Source: an uncultured Lachnospiraceae bacterium
Lineage (GTDB): Bacteria > Bacillota > Clostridia > Lachnospirales > Lachnospiraceae
Assembly (NCBI GenBank): GCA_947167155.1
Contig: CAMVHB010000003.1
Location: 1 to 64,000, forward strand
Length of the DNA: 64,000 nucleotides
Direction of reading: 5' to 3'
The position numbers and the translations under genes are program-made. Below are positions 1-8,910 of this stretch, piece after piece (positions within the stretch are counted from its first letter, which is position 1; each line of letters opens with the position of its first letter). The notes beneath the pieces are model-generated. The model was not told the DNA's origin and ran no database searches. It was given only the letters and a program-made list of their open reading frames with translations.

Positions 1-89
1 ATGTAGATCAGGAAGAACAGCATTCTCTTGTCTACAATGAAAGCGGAGATCTTCAACATCGCGCCGGAGCTCTTTTTCGTCTCTTCCAT
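1..89 (-). CDS. 5' end of a membrane protein gene, possibly MMPL/RND-type transporter (partial)
   Basis: Only the first 29 codons are inside the window; the gene continues past its left edge. The start ATG (87-89, read on the minus strand) follows a strong ribosome site, GAGGAGG (94-100), by four bases. The visible peptide starts MEETKKSS and ends in a basic stretch followed by hydrophobic residues (VDKRMLFFLIY), so a first membrane helix is about to begin. That layout resembles the N-terminus of MMPL-family (RND superfamily) exporters of Clostridia, but 29 residues cannot prove it. A minus-strand extended -10 box lies at 125-133. The neighbouring tryptophan gene is divergent, so no shared operon is implied. 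Confidence 0.4.
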   Translation of the reverse strand, partial: MEETKKSSGAMLKISAFIVDKRMLFFLIY

Positions 90-124
90 TTTTCCTCCTC
101 TATAAGACCACACAGATGGTGCGA

Positions 125-133
125 ATTATACCA
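125..133 (-). promoter_or_regulatory. Extended -10 promoter for the left-edge membrane protein gene
   Basis: Read on the minus strand, TATAAT (125-130) is preceded by TGG, giving an extended -10 (TGn-TATAAT). Expected transcription start is near 118, leaving a leader of about 28 nt that carries the GAGGAGG ribosome site. No good -35 box is visible at the usual distance. Confidence 0.5.
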
Positions 134-212
134 TATTTTCGGGACAAAAGTCTGACAAAGTTATTGTGAATGGTACCAAGGGTGTGCCGCCCCGCATCCA
201 GACTTTGCCCCC

Positions 213-241
213 TTGACACGCCCCCTCATTTGTACTAAACT
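213..241 (+). promoter_or_regulatory. Promoter of the trpB2 T-box transcript
   Basis: A perfect -35 box TTGACA (213-218) is followed after 17 bases by TAAACT (236-241), four of six matches to TATAAT. Transcription would start near 248, directly ahead of the T-box stem I. A 15-base spacing to TACTAA is an alternative -10 reading. Confidence 0.55.
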
Positions 242-247
242 CACGTA

Positions 248-526
248 AACCGTTGACGAAGAGTAGTAACTCCATGAAAGCCTCAAAGAGAGCTGCGGAT
301 GCTGGGATCGCGGCAGGTGGAAGCGGAGCGAATGGACTTCTGAGGGCAAGCTGAAAGCCTTTTGTTTCAGGCAAGTAGGTGCGACGGAGCGGGAGCTTCG
401 TAAACAATATCCGGCATGTGATAGCATGCACTGAGTGGGCGCGCAGAGCGCGTCAAGTAGAGTGGCACCGCAGGATATTACAATCCTGTCCCTACGAATG
501 AAATCGCAGAGGACGGGATTTTTTTT
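248..526 (+). ncRNA. Tryptophan-specific T-box riboswitch with intrinsic terminator
   Basis: This leader senses uncharged tRNA and controls trpB2 by transcription antitermination. The stem I signature GAGTAGTAA lies at 261-269. A UGG (Trp) codon at 333-335 sits in the context GCGAA-UGG-AC, as expected for a specifier loop. The T-box core AGTGGCACCGCAGG is at 461-474. Its UGGC (463-466) pairs with the GCCA end of a tRNA with discriminator G, as in bacterial tRNA-Trp, so specifier and discriminator agree. CAGGAT (471-476) can pair with ATCCTG (483-488) as the antiterminator. The competing terminator pairs ATCCTGTCC (483-491) with GGACGGGAT (511-519) and ends in eight T (519-526). The stem I limits are approximate because I did not fold it. 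Confidence 0.88.
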
Positions 527-585
527 ATGCCTCCTTCTGCAAAACAGGTGTATTGCTGCGAAGGTGCAGCAGAAAGGAGCAAACC

Positions 586-1956
586 ATGAGCAAACTGAAG
601 GTACCCTACAAAACTTATCTTTCGGAAGACGAGATCCCGAAGAGCTGGTACAACGTGAGGGGCGATATGAAGACGAAGCCCGCTCCGTTCCTGAATCCCG
701 GAACACATCAGCCGATGTCTGCGGACGAGCTTCGGCCCGTGTTCTGTGACGAGCTTATCAAGCAGGAGCTTGATAATGATACCCGTTTCATCGAGATCCC
801 CGATGAGATCTATGAATTCTACAAGATGTACCGTCCGTCGCCTCTCGTCCACGCGGAGTTTCTTGAGAAGGCGCTCGACACTCCGGCGCACATCTTCTAC
901 AAATTCGAAGGAAACAATACCTCCGGCTCACACAAGCTGAACTCTGCAATCGCGCAGGCTTATTACGCAAAGAAGCAGGGACTTAAGGGCGTGACCACAG
1001 AGACCGGTGCAGGACAGTGGGGAACAGCGCTTTCAATGGCCTGCGCCTTCTTTAACCTCGACCTCAAGGTCTTCATGGTAAAGGTCTCCTATGAGCAGAA
1101 GCCCTTCCGCCGCGAGGTTATGAGGACATACGGCGCCAGTGTCACTCCATCTCCCTCCGATACGACAGAGGTCGGAAGGAAGATCCTTGCCGAATTCCCC
1201 GGAACAAACGGTTCACTCGGCTGCGCGATCTCAGAGGCCGTTGAAACTGCAGTAAAGACTGAGGGCTATCGTTATGTTCTCGGAAGCGTACTGAATCAGG
1301 TCCTTCTCCATCAGAGTATAATAGGTCTTGAGACAAAGGCCGCCCTTGATAAGTGCGGTATCAAGCCCGACATCATCATAGGCTGCGCGGGCGGCGGCTC
1401 GAACCTCGGCGGACTCATCTCTCCTTTCATGGGAGAAAAGCTGCGCGGTGAGGCGGATTACAGGATCATTGCGGTAGAACCCGCTTCCTGCCCGAGCTTC
1501 ACGAGGGGTCGCTACGCTTACGATTTCGCGGACACCGGAATGGTATGTCCTCTCGCGAAGATGTATACACTCGGACACGACTTCATGCCTTCACCGAACC
1601 ACGCAGGCGGACTCCGTTATCACGGAATGAGCCCGATCCTCTCAGAACTCTATGACGAAGGCCTCATGGAGGCTGTTGCCGTTGAGCAGACAAAGGTATT
1701 TGAGGCAGCGGAGCAGTTTGCGCGTACTGAGGGCATCCTCCCCGCTCCCGAGTCAAGCCATGCGATCCGCGTTGCTATCGACGAGGCTCTGAAATGCAAG
1801 GAAACCGGCGAGGAGAAGACAATAGTCTTCGGTCTCACCGGCACCGGATACTTCGATATGGTGGCTTACCAGAGTTTCAATGACAAGACGATGTCTGACT
1901 ACATCCCGACAGATGAAGACCTTGAAAAGGGCTTTGCGGGACTTCCGAAGATCTGA
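586..1956 (+). CDS. trpB: TrpB2-type tryptophan synthase beta chain (PLP enzyme)
   Basis: This 456-residue PLP enzyme joins indole to L-serine to make L-tryptophan. The PLP lysine is K117 in GSHKLNS and the phosphate-binding loop is GGGSNLGG (269-276). The length above 440 residues and the long N-terminal part fit the TrpB2 branch (COG1350) rather than the TrpA-bound TrpB1. The start is set by AAAGGAG (573-579) seven bases before ATG 586; an in-frame ATG at 553 lacks a ribosome site. No trpA or other trp gene is nearby, so it may act alone, for instance in indole salvage, or with a distant TrpA. The upstream T-box predicts induction when tRNA-Trp is uncharged. Confidence 0.9.
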   Translation: MSKLKVPYKTYLSEDEIPKSWYNVRGDMKTKPAPFLNPGTHQPMSADELRPVFCDELIKQELDNDTRFIEIPDEIYEFYKMYRPSPLVHAEFLEKALDTPAHIFYKFEGNNTSGSHKLNSAIAQAYYAKKQGLKGVTTETGAGQWGTALSMACAFFNLDLKVFMVKVSYEQKPFRREVMRTYGASVTPSPSDTTEVGRKILAEFPGTNGSLGCAISEAVETAVKTEGYRYVLGSVLNQVLLHQSIIGLETKAALDKCGIKPDIIIGCAGGGSNLGGLISPFMGEKLRGEADYRIIAVEPASCPSFTRGRYAYDFADTGMVCPLAKMYTLGHDFMPSPNHAGGLRYHGMSPILSELYDEGLMEAVAVEQTKVFEAAEQFARTEGILPAPESSHAIRVAIDEALKCKETGEEKTIVFGLTGTGYFDMVAYQSFNDKTMSDYIPTDEDLEKGFAGLPKI

Positions 1957-1971
1957 TCAAAAACAATGCTC

Positions 1972-2274
1972 TCAGGTTCTCTCCTTCAGCATTGCCTGAA
2001 GGGGGCCCTGGGAAGCAGCAAGCTTCTTTAATGATGAAAGCTCTCTCTTCATATAATCGGAGAGAGCTTTTTTTTCTTCATCCGAAAAGCCGCTGTTTTT
2101 TGTGATGACGCAATCGGGGATCTTTCCCTCCGCAGTCCTTTTCCCATCCGTGAACGAGACAAAGGCATAGCGGCCATCTCCGGTTCCAAAGACCGGAGAG
2201 ACTGTCATTGTAAGAGCGGGCCCGCTCTCTTTTTTCATATCAAGGGAAAAATCTTCTTTCATGTCATAAACCAT
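1972..2274 (-). CDS. Small protein of unknown function, coupled to HK1
   Basis: This 100-residue protein is not recognised. It has no signal peptide or membrane segment; the middle is beta-prone and the C-terminal third is charged and helical (EEKKALSDYMKREL). Its ATG lies inside the last codons of HK1 (ATGGTTTATGA, 11-base overlap), so translation is probably coupled to the kinase. An internal Met at codon 5 is an alternative start. It is the last gene of the minus-strand block and its 3' end carries the trpB2 terminator on the opposite strand. A role with HK1 is inferred from position only. Confidence 0.6.
   Translation of the reverse strand: MVYDMKEDFSLDMKKESGPALTMTVSPVFGTGDGRYAFVSFTDGKRTAEGKIPDCVITKNSGFSDEEKKALSDYMKRELSSLKKLAASQGPLQAMLKERT
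2037..2075 (+). terminator. Intrinsic terminator of trpB2, inside the convergent gene
   Basis: AAAGCTCTCTC (2037-2047) pairs perfectly with GAGAGAGCTTT (2060-2070), followed by an unbroken T run to 2075. It lies 80 bases past the trpB2 stop in the plus direction. The same bases encode the middle of the convergent 100-residue protein on the minus strand. Confidence 0.8.
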
Positions 2275-4477
2275 ACGAAACGGATATCTTTTCCTCGGGC
2301 AGCATCTTCTTTATCAGCTTTTCTATCCTCTTCGGATTCACGGGTTTTGTGAGATAAGCATCAAACCCTTCATCAAGATACATCTTCTCCGCCCCGGCTA
2401 CAGCATTTGCAGTAAGAGCGATCTCAGGAGTTTTCGCATTTGGATTGTCAGGATCGCCTTTTATGATATGGAGCGTCTCTATTCCGTCAGGAGAGGGCAT
2501 CATATGATCCATGAAGATAAGGTCATACTTTTTCTCCTTCGACATCTCTATTGCCTGAGCCCCGCCATTGGCAGTATCTATCTTCATCTTTGTGCGCTTA
2601 AGAAGGGCTGAGAGGACCGAGAGATTGATCGCGTTGTCATCGACTGCAAGAACGTAGGCTTCCGGTGCTTCAAACAAAGGATGCATCTTTGCCTCTTCAT
2701 TTTCTTCTCTTGTCTTTATCTCCTCCTTTGCGACCGGTCCGGCAGGCTTTCTGTCGACGATCTGCTGAGGCAATTCAACTGTAAAAGTAGAGCCCTTCCC
2801 AAGCTCGCTTTCAACCCTGATCGTTCCGCCCATCGCGTCAACCAGTCCTTTAATTATGGAAAGGCCGAGCCCGACGCCCTGAACATGCTTCTTCGTTGAT
2901 CTTTCGCCCTTCTCAAAAGAGGAGAAGAGTTTATCAAGCTCCTCCTTTTTGATCCCGACTCCGGTATCATCGACGACGATCGAGAGGAGATATTCATTAT
3001 CCGAAAGCTCCCGTCCAAAGGCTCTGAAGGTGACACTCCCTCTTTCCGTAAATTTCATGGCGTTTGTGATCAGATTCAATATGATCTGTCTGATCCTTGT
3101 CTGATCACCCGAAAGATAGGACGGGATATTCTCGCTTATATCAACTATAGCTTTGAGTCCTTTTTCCTTTACCCTCTCTCTCAAGAACGCTGAAAAATCG
3201 TTCAGAAGCGAGGCGGTCTGATATGGCCTGATGGAAAGCTCTACCTCTCCGGACTCGAGCTTTGAGAAATCAAGGATATTGTTCACTATCGTAAGGAGCA
3301 TATATCCCGCGCTCTCGATGTTCTTTGAATAGGATATGATATTGTCCTCGGAAGACTCCCTTTCTATCATCTCATTCATTCCAAGCACGGAATTGATGGG
3401 CGTCCTGATCTCATGACTCATGGAGGAAAGAAATACTGACTTCAACTGATTTGATCTGTTTGCTATCTCAACCTTTCTGACCAGTTCCTCTTCTTCCTCA
3501 AGCTGTTTCATGGAACGTCTTACGGCTATGGAGCCGAGAAGGACCACAAGTGCCGATATGAGGATGAATACTATGAGATCCCTGTAGAATATACCCTTCA
3601 CATTCGAGTAAAGGTCCCGGTTCTTCACTATGAGGAAAACGTAGCAGCCTTCTCCTGCCTCCTTCGTAAATACGGTACTTTCCTCGCCGTCTATCTTTGT
3701 CACAAAATCATTATTCTTTAATTTTGCCCTTTGAAGGACAGATGTGTACCTCTCTTCTTTTGAATAATCCTTTCCGACCTCACTTTTGTCGGTATGCGCG
3801 ATGACGGTGCCGTCGTTTGTGGTAACAAAGGCGTATCCGTTCCCGCTGATCTTTATCTCAGAGACAAGGGATTGAAGCATGTTCAAAAAAACATCAAATG
3901 ATACAACGCTCTTCTTGTCATAAAGAACCTTTGAGAAGGTAATGCAGACCTCACCGGTCTCGATATCGATATAAGGCGGTATCATTACTATCTCTCCGTT
4001 GCCGGTAAGCGCAGCCTTGTACCAGGGGCGTTCGGTCGCAACGAAATCATCACCGGGTATCCAGTCTGCACCGTCATGGTACTCACCGTTCACGACACCA
4101 TAGATACCGCTGAAATCAGGATCTATATTGTTTTTGATCATGTTTGTTTCCGTAACAAAGACAGAGTGTATTCCGTCATAATCGATGGACTTTCTCATCT
4201 CGTCTTCCACGGCGACGGCAGCCACCTCTATCGCGGCCTTTGCCTTTTCGATATAGCCCGTAAAGCGTTCCGCCTTTTCCGAAAGGACTGCGTTTCCAAG
4301 CTCTCTCGCATCATTCTTCGCGCGGTTGTAGAAGGAAGTATAGGAGAATATGACAACAAAGGCCATGGAAGCTACGACTGCGATCACTATCAGAAAAAAA
4401 GGCAGCGTCCCTCCACTTCTCTTTTTGTGAAGTCCTTCATTGTTCTCATCTTTCAAAAGAACATCTTTATCAGCCAT
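2264..4477 (-). CDS. HK1: dCache-domain hybrid histidine kinase
   Basis: This 737-residue membrane sensor has two transmembrane helices (about 25-47 and 298-318) flanking an extracellular dCache domain, then an H-box (H355 in SHEIRTPIN), a complete ATP-binding domain (N box, DDTGVGI, GVGLGLS) and a C-terminal receiver with phospho-Asp in FMDHMMP and the KP lysine. No Hpt or DNA-binding output follows. The Cache domain has R150, W152, Y153 and D195 arranged like the amino-acid-binding motif of dCache_1 sensors, with F145 where that motif has Tyr. The start is ATG 4477, six bases after AAGGAGG; the in-frame ATG at 4492 overlaps the upstream stop and has no ribosome site. It follows the serine-less beta-lactamase-like gene by 14 bases, so the two are co-transcribed. 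Confidence 0.88.
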   Translation of the reverse strand: MADKDVLLKDENNEGLHKKRSGGTLPFFLIVIAVVASMAFVVIFSYTSFYNRAKNDARELGNAVLSEKAERFTGYIEKAKAAIEVAAVAVEDEMRKSIDYDGIHSVFVTETNMIKNNIDPDFSGIYGVVNGEYHDGADWIPGDDFVATERPWYKAALTGNGEIVMIPPYIDIETGEVCITFSKVLYDKKSVVSFDVFLNMLQSLVSEIKISGNGYAFVTTNDGTVIAHTDKSEVGKDYSKEERYTSVLQRAKLKNNDFVTKIDGEESTVFTKEAGEGCYVFLIVKNRDLYSNVKGIFYRDLIVFILISALVVLLGSIAVRRSMKQLEEEEELVRKVEIANRSNQLKSVFLSSMSHEIRTPINSVLGMNEMIERESSEDNIISYSKNIESAGYMLLTIVNNILDFSKLESGEVELSIRPYQTASLLNDFSAFLRERVKEKGLKAIVDISENIPSYLSGDQTRIRQIILNLITNAMKFTERGSVTFRAFGRELSDNEYLLSIVVDDTGVGIKKEELDKLFSSFEKGERSTKKHVQGVGLGLSIIKGLVDAMGGTIRVESELGKGSTFTVELPQQIVDRKPAGPVAKEEIKTREENEEAKMHPLFEAPEAYVLAVDDNAINLSVLSALLKRTKMKIDTANGGAQAIEMSKEKKYDLIFMDHMMPSPDGIETLHIIKGDPDNPNAKTPEIALTANAVAGAEKMYLDEGFDAYLTKPVNPKRIEKLIKKMLPEEKISVSYGL

Positions 4478-4491
4478 TGATGCCTCCTTCA

Positions 4492-6369
4492 TCAGCAGCC
4501 CCAGAACATGAAGAGTTGAAGAAATACCACGGCAAAGCCAAAGAAACCGTTCATTGCAATATTTACTATATACCGCATTTTGAGTGAGCTGTCATCATCA
4601 GTAAGATTCCTTATCGCGAAGATGCTTGAAAGCACGGAGAGCACCGCGGCGACAAAGCAGCCCATATGAACAAGCGAAAACAGTGTGCCCTGCACCTTTG
4701 TGAGTCCGTACTGAGTCCTGTAAAAATTTACGGAGACCACGGCGGCGAGCATCGAAAAGAACATAGCAAGCTCGGATATCATAATGATGCCGGATCCTTC
4801 GTAGGTTTTAAACTTCTTTAAAAGCTGCATTATTATCTTTACAACGACTATCACGACCGAGGTAAGGCCGAGCATCACATATATCCAGAGGATAATGGTA
4901 TTTACGCTTCCGGATGGGTTTGCGACAAAGTCGCTTGATGAGACATGGATGACCCTGCTGCCGTTTTCAGAGGTCTCTACAGAGGCAGGATAAATATAAT
5001 CCCCCTGCGAGACAATGTAGAGCCCGTCCCCCGCATAGCTCATCTCAAAATAGCCGGGAACACCGTATCGTCCGTTAGTAAATGCGGTGATATCTGCGGA
5101 AGCAGAAAAGGATGAGAACCGGAGAAGCCCTCTGCCTATAGTCCTTGCGGTAAGATATTTTCCGCTGATATTCTCTGCCCCGGGTACCTCATGCTCCGAA
5201 ACAAAGGAGGCATTCTTTCCTTCACCGAAGAGCACTTTTGCAAACTTCTGAAAAGCGCTGCAGCCGTCAGCGTGATTTGAAAGCATTACTGCTCCGGTTT
5301 TTGAAACAGGATCGATGATAAGCTTTGAAACGCCGAAATCAGATGAGCCGTCATGACCTATGGTCCTGACTGAGTAGCCCCATTCCTCCGGCCAGAAGCC
5401 GTGGCATACGGCAGGGATATCAGACTCACCATAGAAGAAGCTTCCTGAAAGCAGTTCTGAAAGTGTCTCATTATTTTCAAAAAGAACACTGTCTTTTGAA
5501 ACCAGCGCTGCCCCAAACCGTGCAAAGTCGGAAAGCGTGCCCGTGACTGCCCCTGAAGGATATAGACTGTTGTAGGAATAACGGCTGCCGATCGAGCGGG
5601 GCGCGATATTTCCTTCACTGTCCTGACTCATGGCATAGGACACAGACTTTGCTCTCGCCTCCTTCACCCATTCATTATCGGTCTGTCCCGGAAGAAGTGA
5701 GGTGTGTTCCATCGAAAGGGGCTTTAATATATTCTCTCTCACATAATCTGAGTAAGGCTCTTTTGCTATACATTCAACAACATAGGCTGCCACTGACGCG
5801 CCCCAGTTTGAATAGGCAGTAACCTCGCCGGGCTTGTAAATCTGCGCAGGCTCTGTGTCGGAAAGCGCCTTTGCAAGAGTCCCCAGCTTTTCAGCGCTAT
5901 CAACCTTGAAACTATATGTGTTCTCGCAGTAGCCGGACTGGTGGTTCATGAGGTGCCTCATAGTGATCGGCTCTTTGTATGAAAGATGCTTGAAGAAATC
6001 CTTCGGGATATACTCGGTCACATCGGTATCAAGGTCAAGAAGCCCTTTCTCCTTGAGCTGCATGGCACTCACAAAGATCAGTGCTTTTGAGACATCGCCC
6101 CATTCAAAGACTGAGTCCTCATCCGCCCTGATACTGTTTTCTTTGTCGATATCTCCAAAATAATCTTCCGAAATGACTCCGTCCTCTGAAAAAACGGATA
6201 CAGCAAAAGCAGCTTCCGTGGAGTCTGCTGCCGCCTCATTTATCTTTTCCGAAACCGAAGAAAAACTTATCCCGGAGGGAAGTGTATCTGTTGCGGCGGC
6301 CGCCCTTTGTGGCGGAAGAAGAAAAAATGTAAAAAGCGCTGCAGCTGCGACCGCCATTATCTTTTTCAT
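4492..6369 (-). CDS. Beta-lactamase-fold (class C/PBP-like) membrane protein lacking the catalytic serine
   Basis: This 625-residue protein has a signal peptide (residues 1-26), a class C beta-lactamase/serine hydrolase domain (about 35-385) and four C-terminal transmembrane helices (about 490-516, 526-548, 560-585, 598-622), so the domain faces outside. In this family the nucleophile is the first Ser of SxxK. Here the motif reads WGDVSK: D92 replaces Ser, while K95 is kept. The second motif YSN (186-188) and third motif HDG (339-341) are intact. It is therefore probably not a classical acylating hydrolase and may bind a ligand instead. It overlaps HK2 by ATGA and precedes HK1 by 14 bases, so it is sandwiched between two sensor kinases. 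Confidence 0.85.
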   Translation of the reverse strand: MKKIMAVAAAALFTFFLLPPQRAAAATDTLPSGISFSSVSEKINEAAADSTEAAFAVSVFSEDGVISEDYFGDIDKENSIRADEDSVFEWGDVSKALIFVSAMQLKEKGLLDLDTDVTEYIPKDFFKHLSYKEPITMRHLMNHQSGYCENTYSFKVDSAEKLGTLAKALSDTEPAQIYKPGEVTAYSNWGASVAAYVVECIAKEPYSDYVRENILKPLSMEHTSLLPGQTDNEWVKEARAKSVSYAMSQDSEGNIAPRSIGSRYSYNSLYPSGAVTGTLSDFARFGAALVSKDSVLFENNETLSELLSGSFFYGESDIPAVCHGFWPEEWGYSVRTIGHDGSSDFGVSKLIIDPVSKTGAVMLSNHADGCSAFQKFAKVLFGEGKNASFVSEHEVPGAENISGKYLTARTIGRGLLRFSSFSASADITAFTNGRYGVPGYFEMSYAGDGLYIVSQGDYIYPASVETSENGSRVIHVSSSDFVANPSGSVNTIILWIYVMLGLTSVVIVVVKIIMQLLKKFKTYEGSGIIMISELAMFFSMLAAVVSVNFYRTQYGLTKVQGTLFSLVHMGCFVAAVLSVLSSIFAIRNLTDDDSSLKMRYIVNIAMNGFFGFAVVFLQLFMFWGC

Positions 6370-8888
6370 CTGGTACTGTTCATCCTTTCATTGAGCTTTG
6401 CGATGATCCCGTCACTATCCGCTGCCATGGAGCCTCTCGATATCTCTGTAATGAAAGCGGCGTCGGTTTCGCTCAGGGAGTATTTTCTGATCTCGTCTAT
6501 GATATTGTCAACGCTCTCAAAATCAAAGGACATCGCGCACTCGCGCAGTGCCTCGCAGGCATCTGAAAACTCGGAGGCTGTGATCGGCTTCCTGCCCTGA
6601 TAGTCCTCCTCCGTATCCTTCCGAAGCTCCTCGATCGAATTGATGAGTTCCTCATAGCTCTTCAAAAGACCGGGTGCTCCGAGCTCGATCCCGGCGTCAT
6701 CGCTCCTGTCACCGCAGCCCTCAAGCCGTCCGGCAACTATTGAAAGTCTTACCGCTCCGACGATCCTTGCAGCAGTCTTCAGAGAATGGATCCTGATCGT
6801 GAAATTCTTTATATCCCCTTCTTCGACCGTGCGTCTGATCCCGCGGAGATTGTCGAAGCCGTTTGCAGCAAAGAGCCTTATTGCTGTCTCGTATGCGGCC
6901 GCATCTCCGCAGTTCTTGATACCGGCGGAAACGTCCAGCCCCTTTATATCGCGAAGGCGCACCAGAAAGCTTGAGTCGAGTGCATTCTCCTCCTCTTCGA
7001 CTTCGCCCTCAACGATCAGCGTTTCAGGAAGGTATTTCTTTACCATCATTTCCAGCTTCTGCGGATCCACCGGCTTTGAAAGATAATCATCAAAACCGTA
7101 TTCCAGGAATTTTTCCCTCATTCCCGAGATCGCTGTAGCTGTAAGAACAACGATGGGCGTCGTCTTGTTTGGACCGTCAGACTGCTTGATCCGGAGCATG
7201 GTCTCCGTACCGTCCATACCCGGCATCCTGTGATCCATGAAGATAATATCGTATTTCTTCAGGTCTGCCTTCTCGCATGCCTCCTTGCCGCTGTTGGCGC
7301 TGTCTATCGAAGCATGCGTCCTCTTCAAAAGATTTGTGAAAACAACAATATTTACGGGTGTATCATCAACAACCAGAAGCTTTGCTTTCTCGGCAGTGAA
7401 CTGCGCCTCTGATCTCTTTTTCTTTTTCCGCCTGATCCTCTCTTCAAAATCTCCGATGAGCTCAGGTCCTACTACATCCGAAACGATCGTGAAGTAGAAA
7501 TCGCTCCCCTTACCGTATTTTGAGTCCACGGAAAGCTTTGAGCCCATCATGGAAAGCAGGCTCTTTACGATACTCATTCCAAGGCCGCTTCCCTCGATGT
7601 CCCTGTTCCTTCCCTCTTCGATCCTGTCAAAGGGCGAGAAAAGTATATCCATGTCCTCTTCTCTTATACCTATCCCGGTATCTTTGACATGGACCGTGAT
7701 CGCAGTCTTTCCTTCTTCTTTGAAATCATTGTTTCGCTCGAACGAAAGCGTTACAGCGCCTTCCTCGGTATATTTCACAGCGTTCGTAAGCAGGTTCAAT
7801 ATCACCTGCCTTATCCTCGTGTCGTCGCCCCGCAGCTCCTCGCAAAGCTCCTTGTCCACACTGATATTGAAATCAAGCCCCTTGCTCTCAGCCCTCGGTC
7901 TTATTATCACATTGAGGTCATTTATGAGCGCCGAGAGATGATAATTCTCCGGTATGAGCGAAAGCTTGCCCGCCTCGATCTTTGAGAAATCAAGAATGTC
8001 ATTGATGATCGAAAGAAGGGAGGAGCCTGCTGCCTTTACGTCATCAGCGTAATTCCTGATCGCGGGCTCGGTCGTCTCCCTTATTATCATCTCGTTCATT
8101 CCAAGGACAGCATTGATGGGTGTCCTGATCTCGTGACTCATCTGGGAGAGGAAGTCGGATTTCGCGTTGTTGGCCTTTACAGCTTCATGCTCAGCATCGG
8201 AAAGCTGAGCGAGCGTCTTCTGAAGCTTCTGATAATCCGGGGTTTCAAGAAACAAAAAGATAATGAAGGCGGCCAGATCCGCAACAAAAAAGACCAGCAG
8301 CACCTTGGGAACTACAAAGGTCTGAACCAGCGATCCTGTTACTATGATGGGGGAATAGACGACGAGAGGGTAAAACTGCCGGTTGGTAAAGGTCTTTTTG
8401 ACCGCAAAGAGAAGTACCAGGGCAAGGATCACCATGGCGAGAGAATAACCCTGCACTATCAGGACCAGCGGACCGTGAGCGTAGAAGCCATCCTTGAATG
8501 TAAATATGAAGCCTGCCCTTATATTTATGAGGCAGAGAATTTGATAAACAACAAGTGAACAGACAGCGATCGACTTCACCACCTTTGCGGCTTTCTTCGG
8601 GAAACTGTCGTATGAAAGTACGTAAATCAGAAAGAAGAAGGCACAGCAGGGTGCGAGCATGAAATACAAGGTGTTCAGTGTAATGTTCAGGGGGATCGGA
8701 ACAAGCGATTGATTGTCGATAAGCTTGGCCGTTACGATATCGATCGCTCCGGATATTATCAGCATGAAAACAAGTAGGCGGAATACGGCGCTGTGGCGCG
8801 CCGTATCTCTCCTGCTTACAAGCATGGAGCCAAGCATCAACACCAGAAATATGCTTGAGACCAGTTCAAAATAATAATTGTAGCCCAT
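6366..8888 (-). CDS. HK2: 7TM-type hybrid histidine kinase with receiver and Hpt
   Basis: This 840-residue protein has seven or so N-terminal transmembrane helices within residues 1-215, resembling the 7TM region of histidine kinases. A short coiled linker leads to the H-box (H252 in SHEIRTPIN), then a complete ATP-binding domain (NLLTNAVKYT, KDTGIGI, GSGLGMS). A receiver follows (VVDDTPVN, phospho-Asp in FMDHRMP, KP lysine) and a C-terminal Hpt domain with the acceptor in IRIHSLKT. All catalytic motifs look functional, so a His-Asp-His relay can run in one chain. The ATG has no ribosome site at normal distance. AAAGGG lies upstream of a four-codon minicistron (ATG AGT TTA GCG TAA) whose stop abuts the ATG, suggesting reinitiation. 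Confidence 0.88.
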   Translation of the reverse strand: MGYNYYFELVSSIFLVLMLGSMLVSRRDTARHSAVFRLLVFMLIISGAIDIVTAKLIDNQSLVPIPLNITLNTLYFMLAPCCAFFFLIYVLSYDSFPKKAAKVVKSIAVCSLVVYQILCLINIRAGFIFTFKDGFYAHGPLVLIVQGYSLAMVILALVLLFAVKKTFTNRQFYPLVVYSPIIVTGSLVQTFVVPKVLLVFFVADLAAFIIFLFLETPDYQKLQKTLAQLSDAEHEAVKANNAKSDFLSQMSHEIRTPINAVLGMNEMIIRETTEPAIRNYADDVKAAGSSLLSIINDILDFSKIEAGKLSLIPENYHLSALINDLNVIIRPRAESKGLDFNISVDKELCEELRGDDTRIRQVILNLLTNAVKYTEEGAVTLSFERNNDFKEEGKTAITVHVKDTGIGIREEDMDILFSPFDRIEEGRNRDIEGSGLGMSIVKSLLSMMGSKLSVDSKYGKGSDFYFTIVSDVVGPELIGDFEERIRRKKKKRSEAQFTAEKAKLLVVDDTPVNIVVFTNLLKRTHASIDSANSGKEACEKADLKKYDIIFMDHRMPGMDGTETMLRIKQSDGPNKTTPIVVLTATAISGMREKFLEYGFDDYLSKPVDPQKLEMMVKKYLPETLIVEGEVEEEENALDSSFLVRLRDIKGLDVSAGIKNCGDAAAYETAIRLFAANGFDNLRGIRRTVEEGDIKNFTIRIHSLKTAARIVGAVRLSIVAGRLEGCGDRSDDAGIELGAPGLLKSYEELINSIEELRKDTEEDYQGRKPITASEFSDACEALRECAMSFDFESVDNIIDEIRKYSLSETDAAFITEISRGSMAADSDGIIAKLNERMNSTR

Positions 8889-8910
8889 TTACGCTAAACT
8901 CATTTTCCCT

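Noticed and set aside
8889..8910. Four-codon minicistron (M-S-L-A) before HK2
   Set aside because: Too short to call a gene; noted only as a possible reinitiation device in the HK2 entry.
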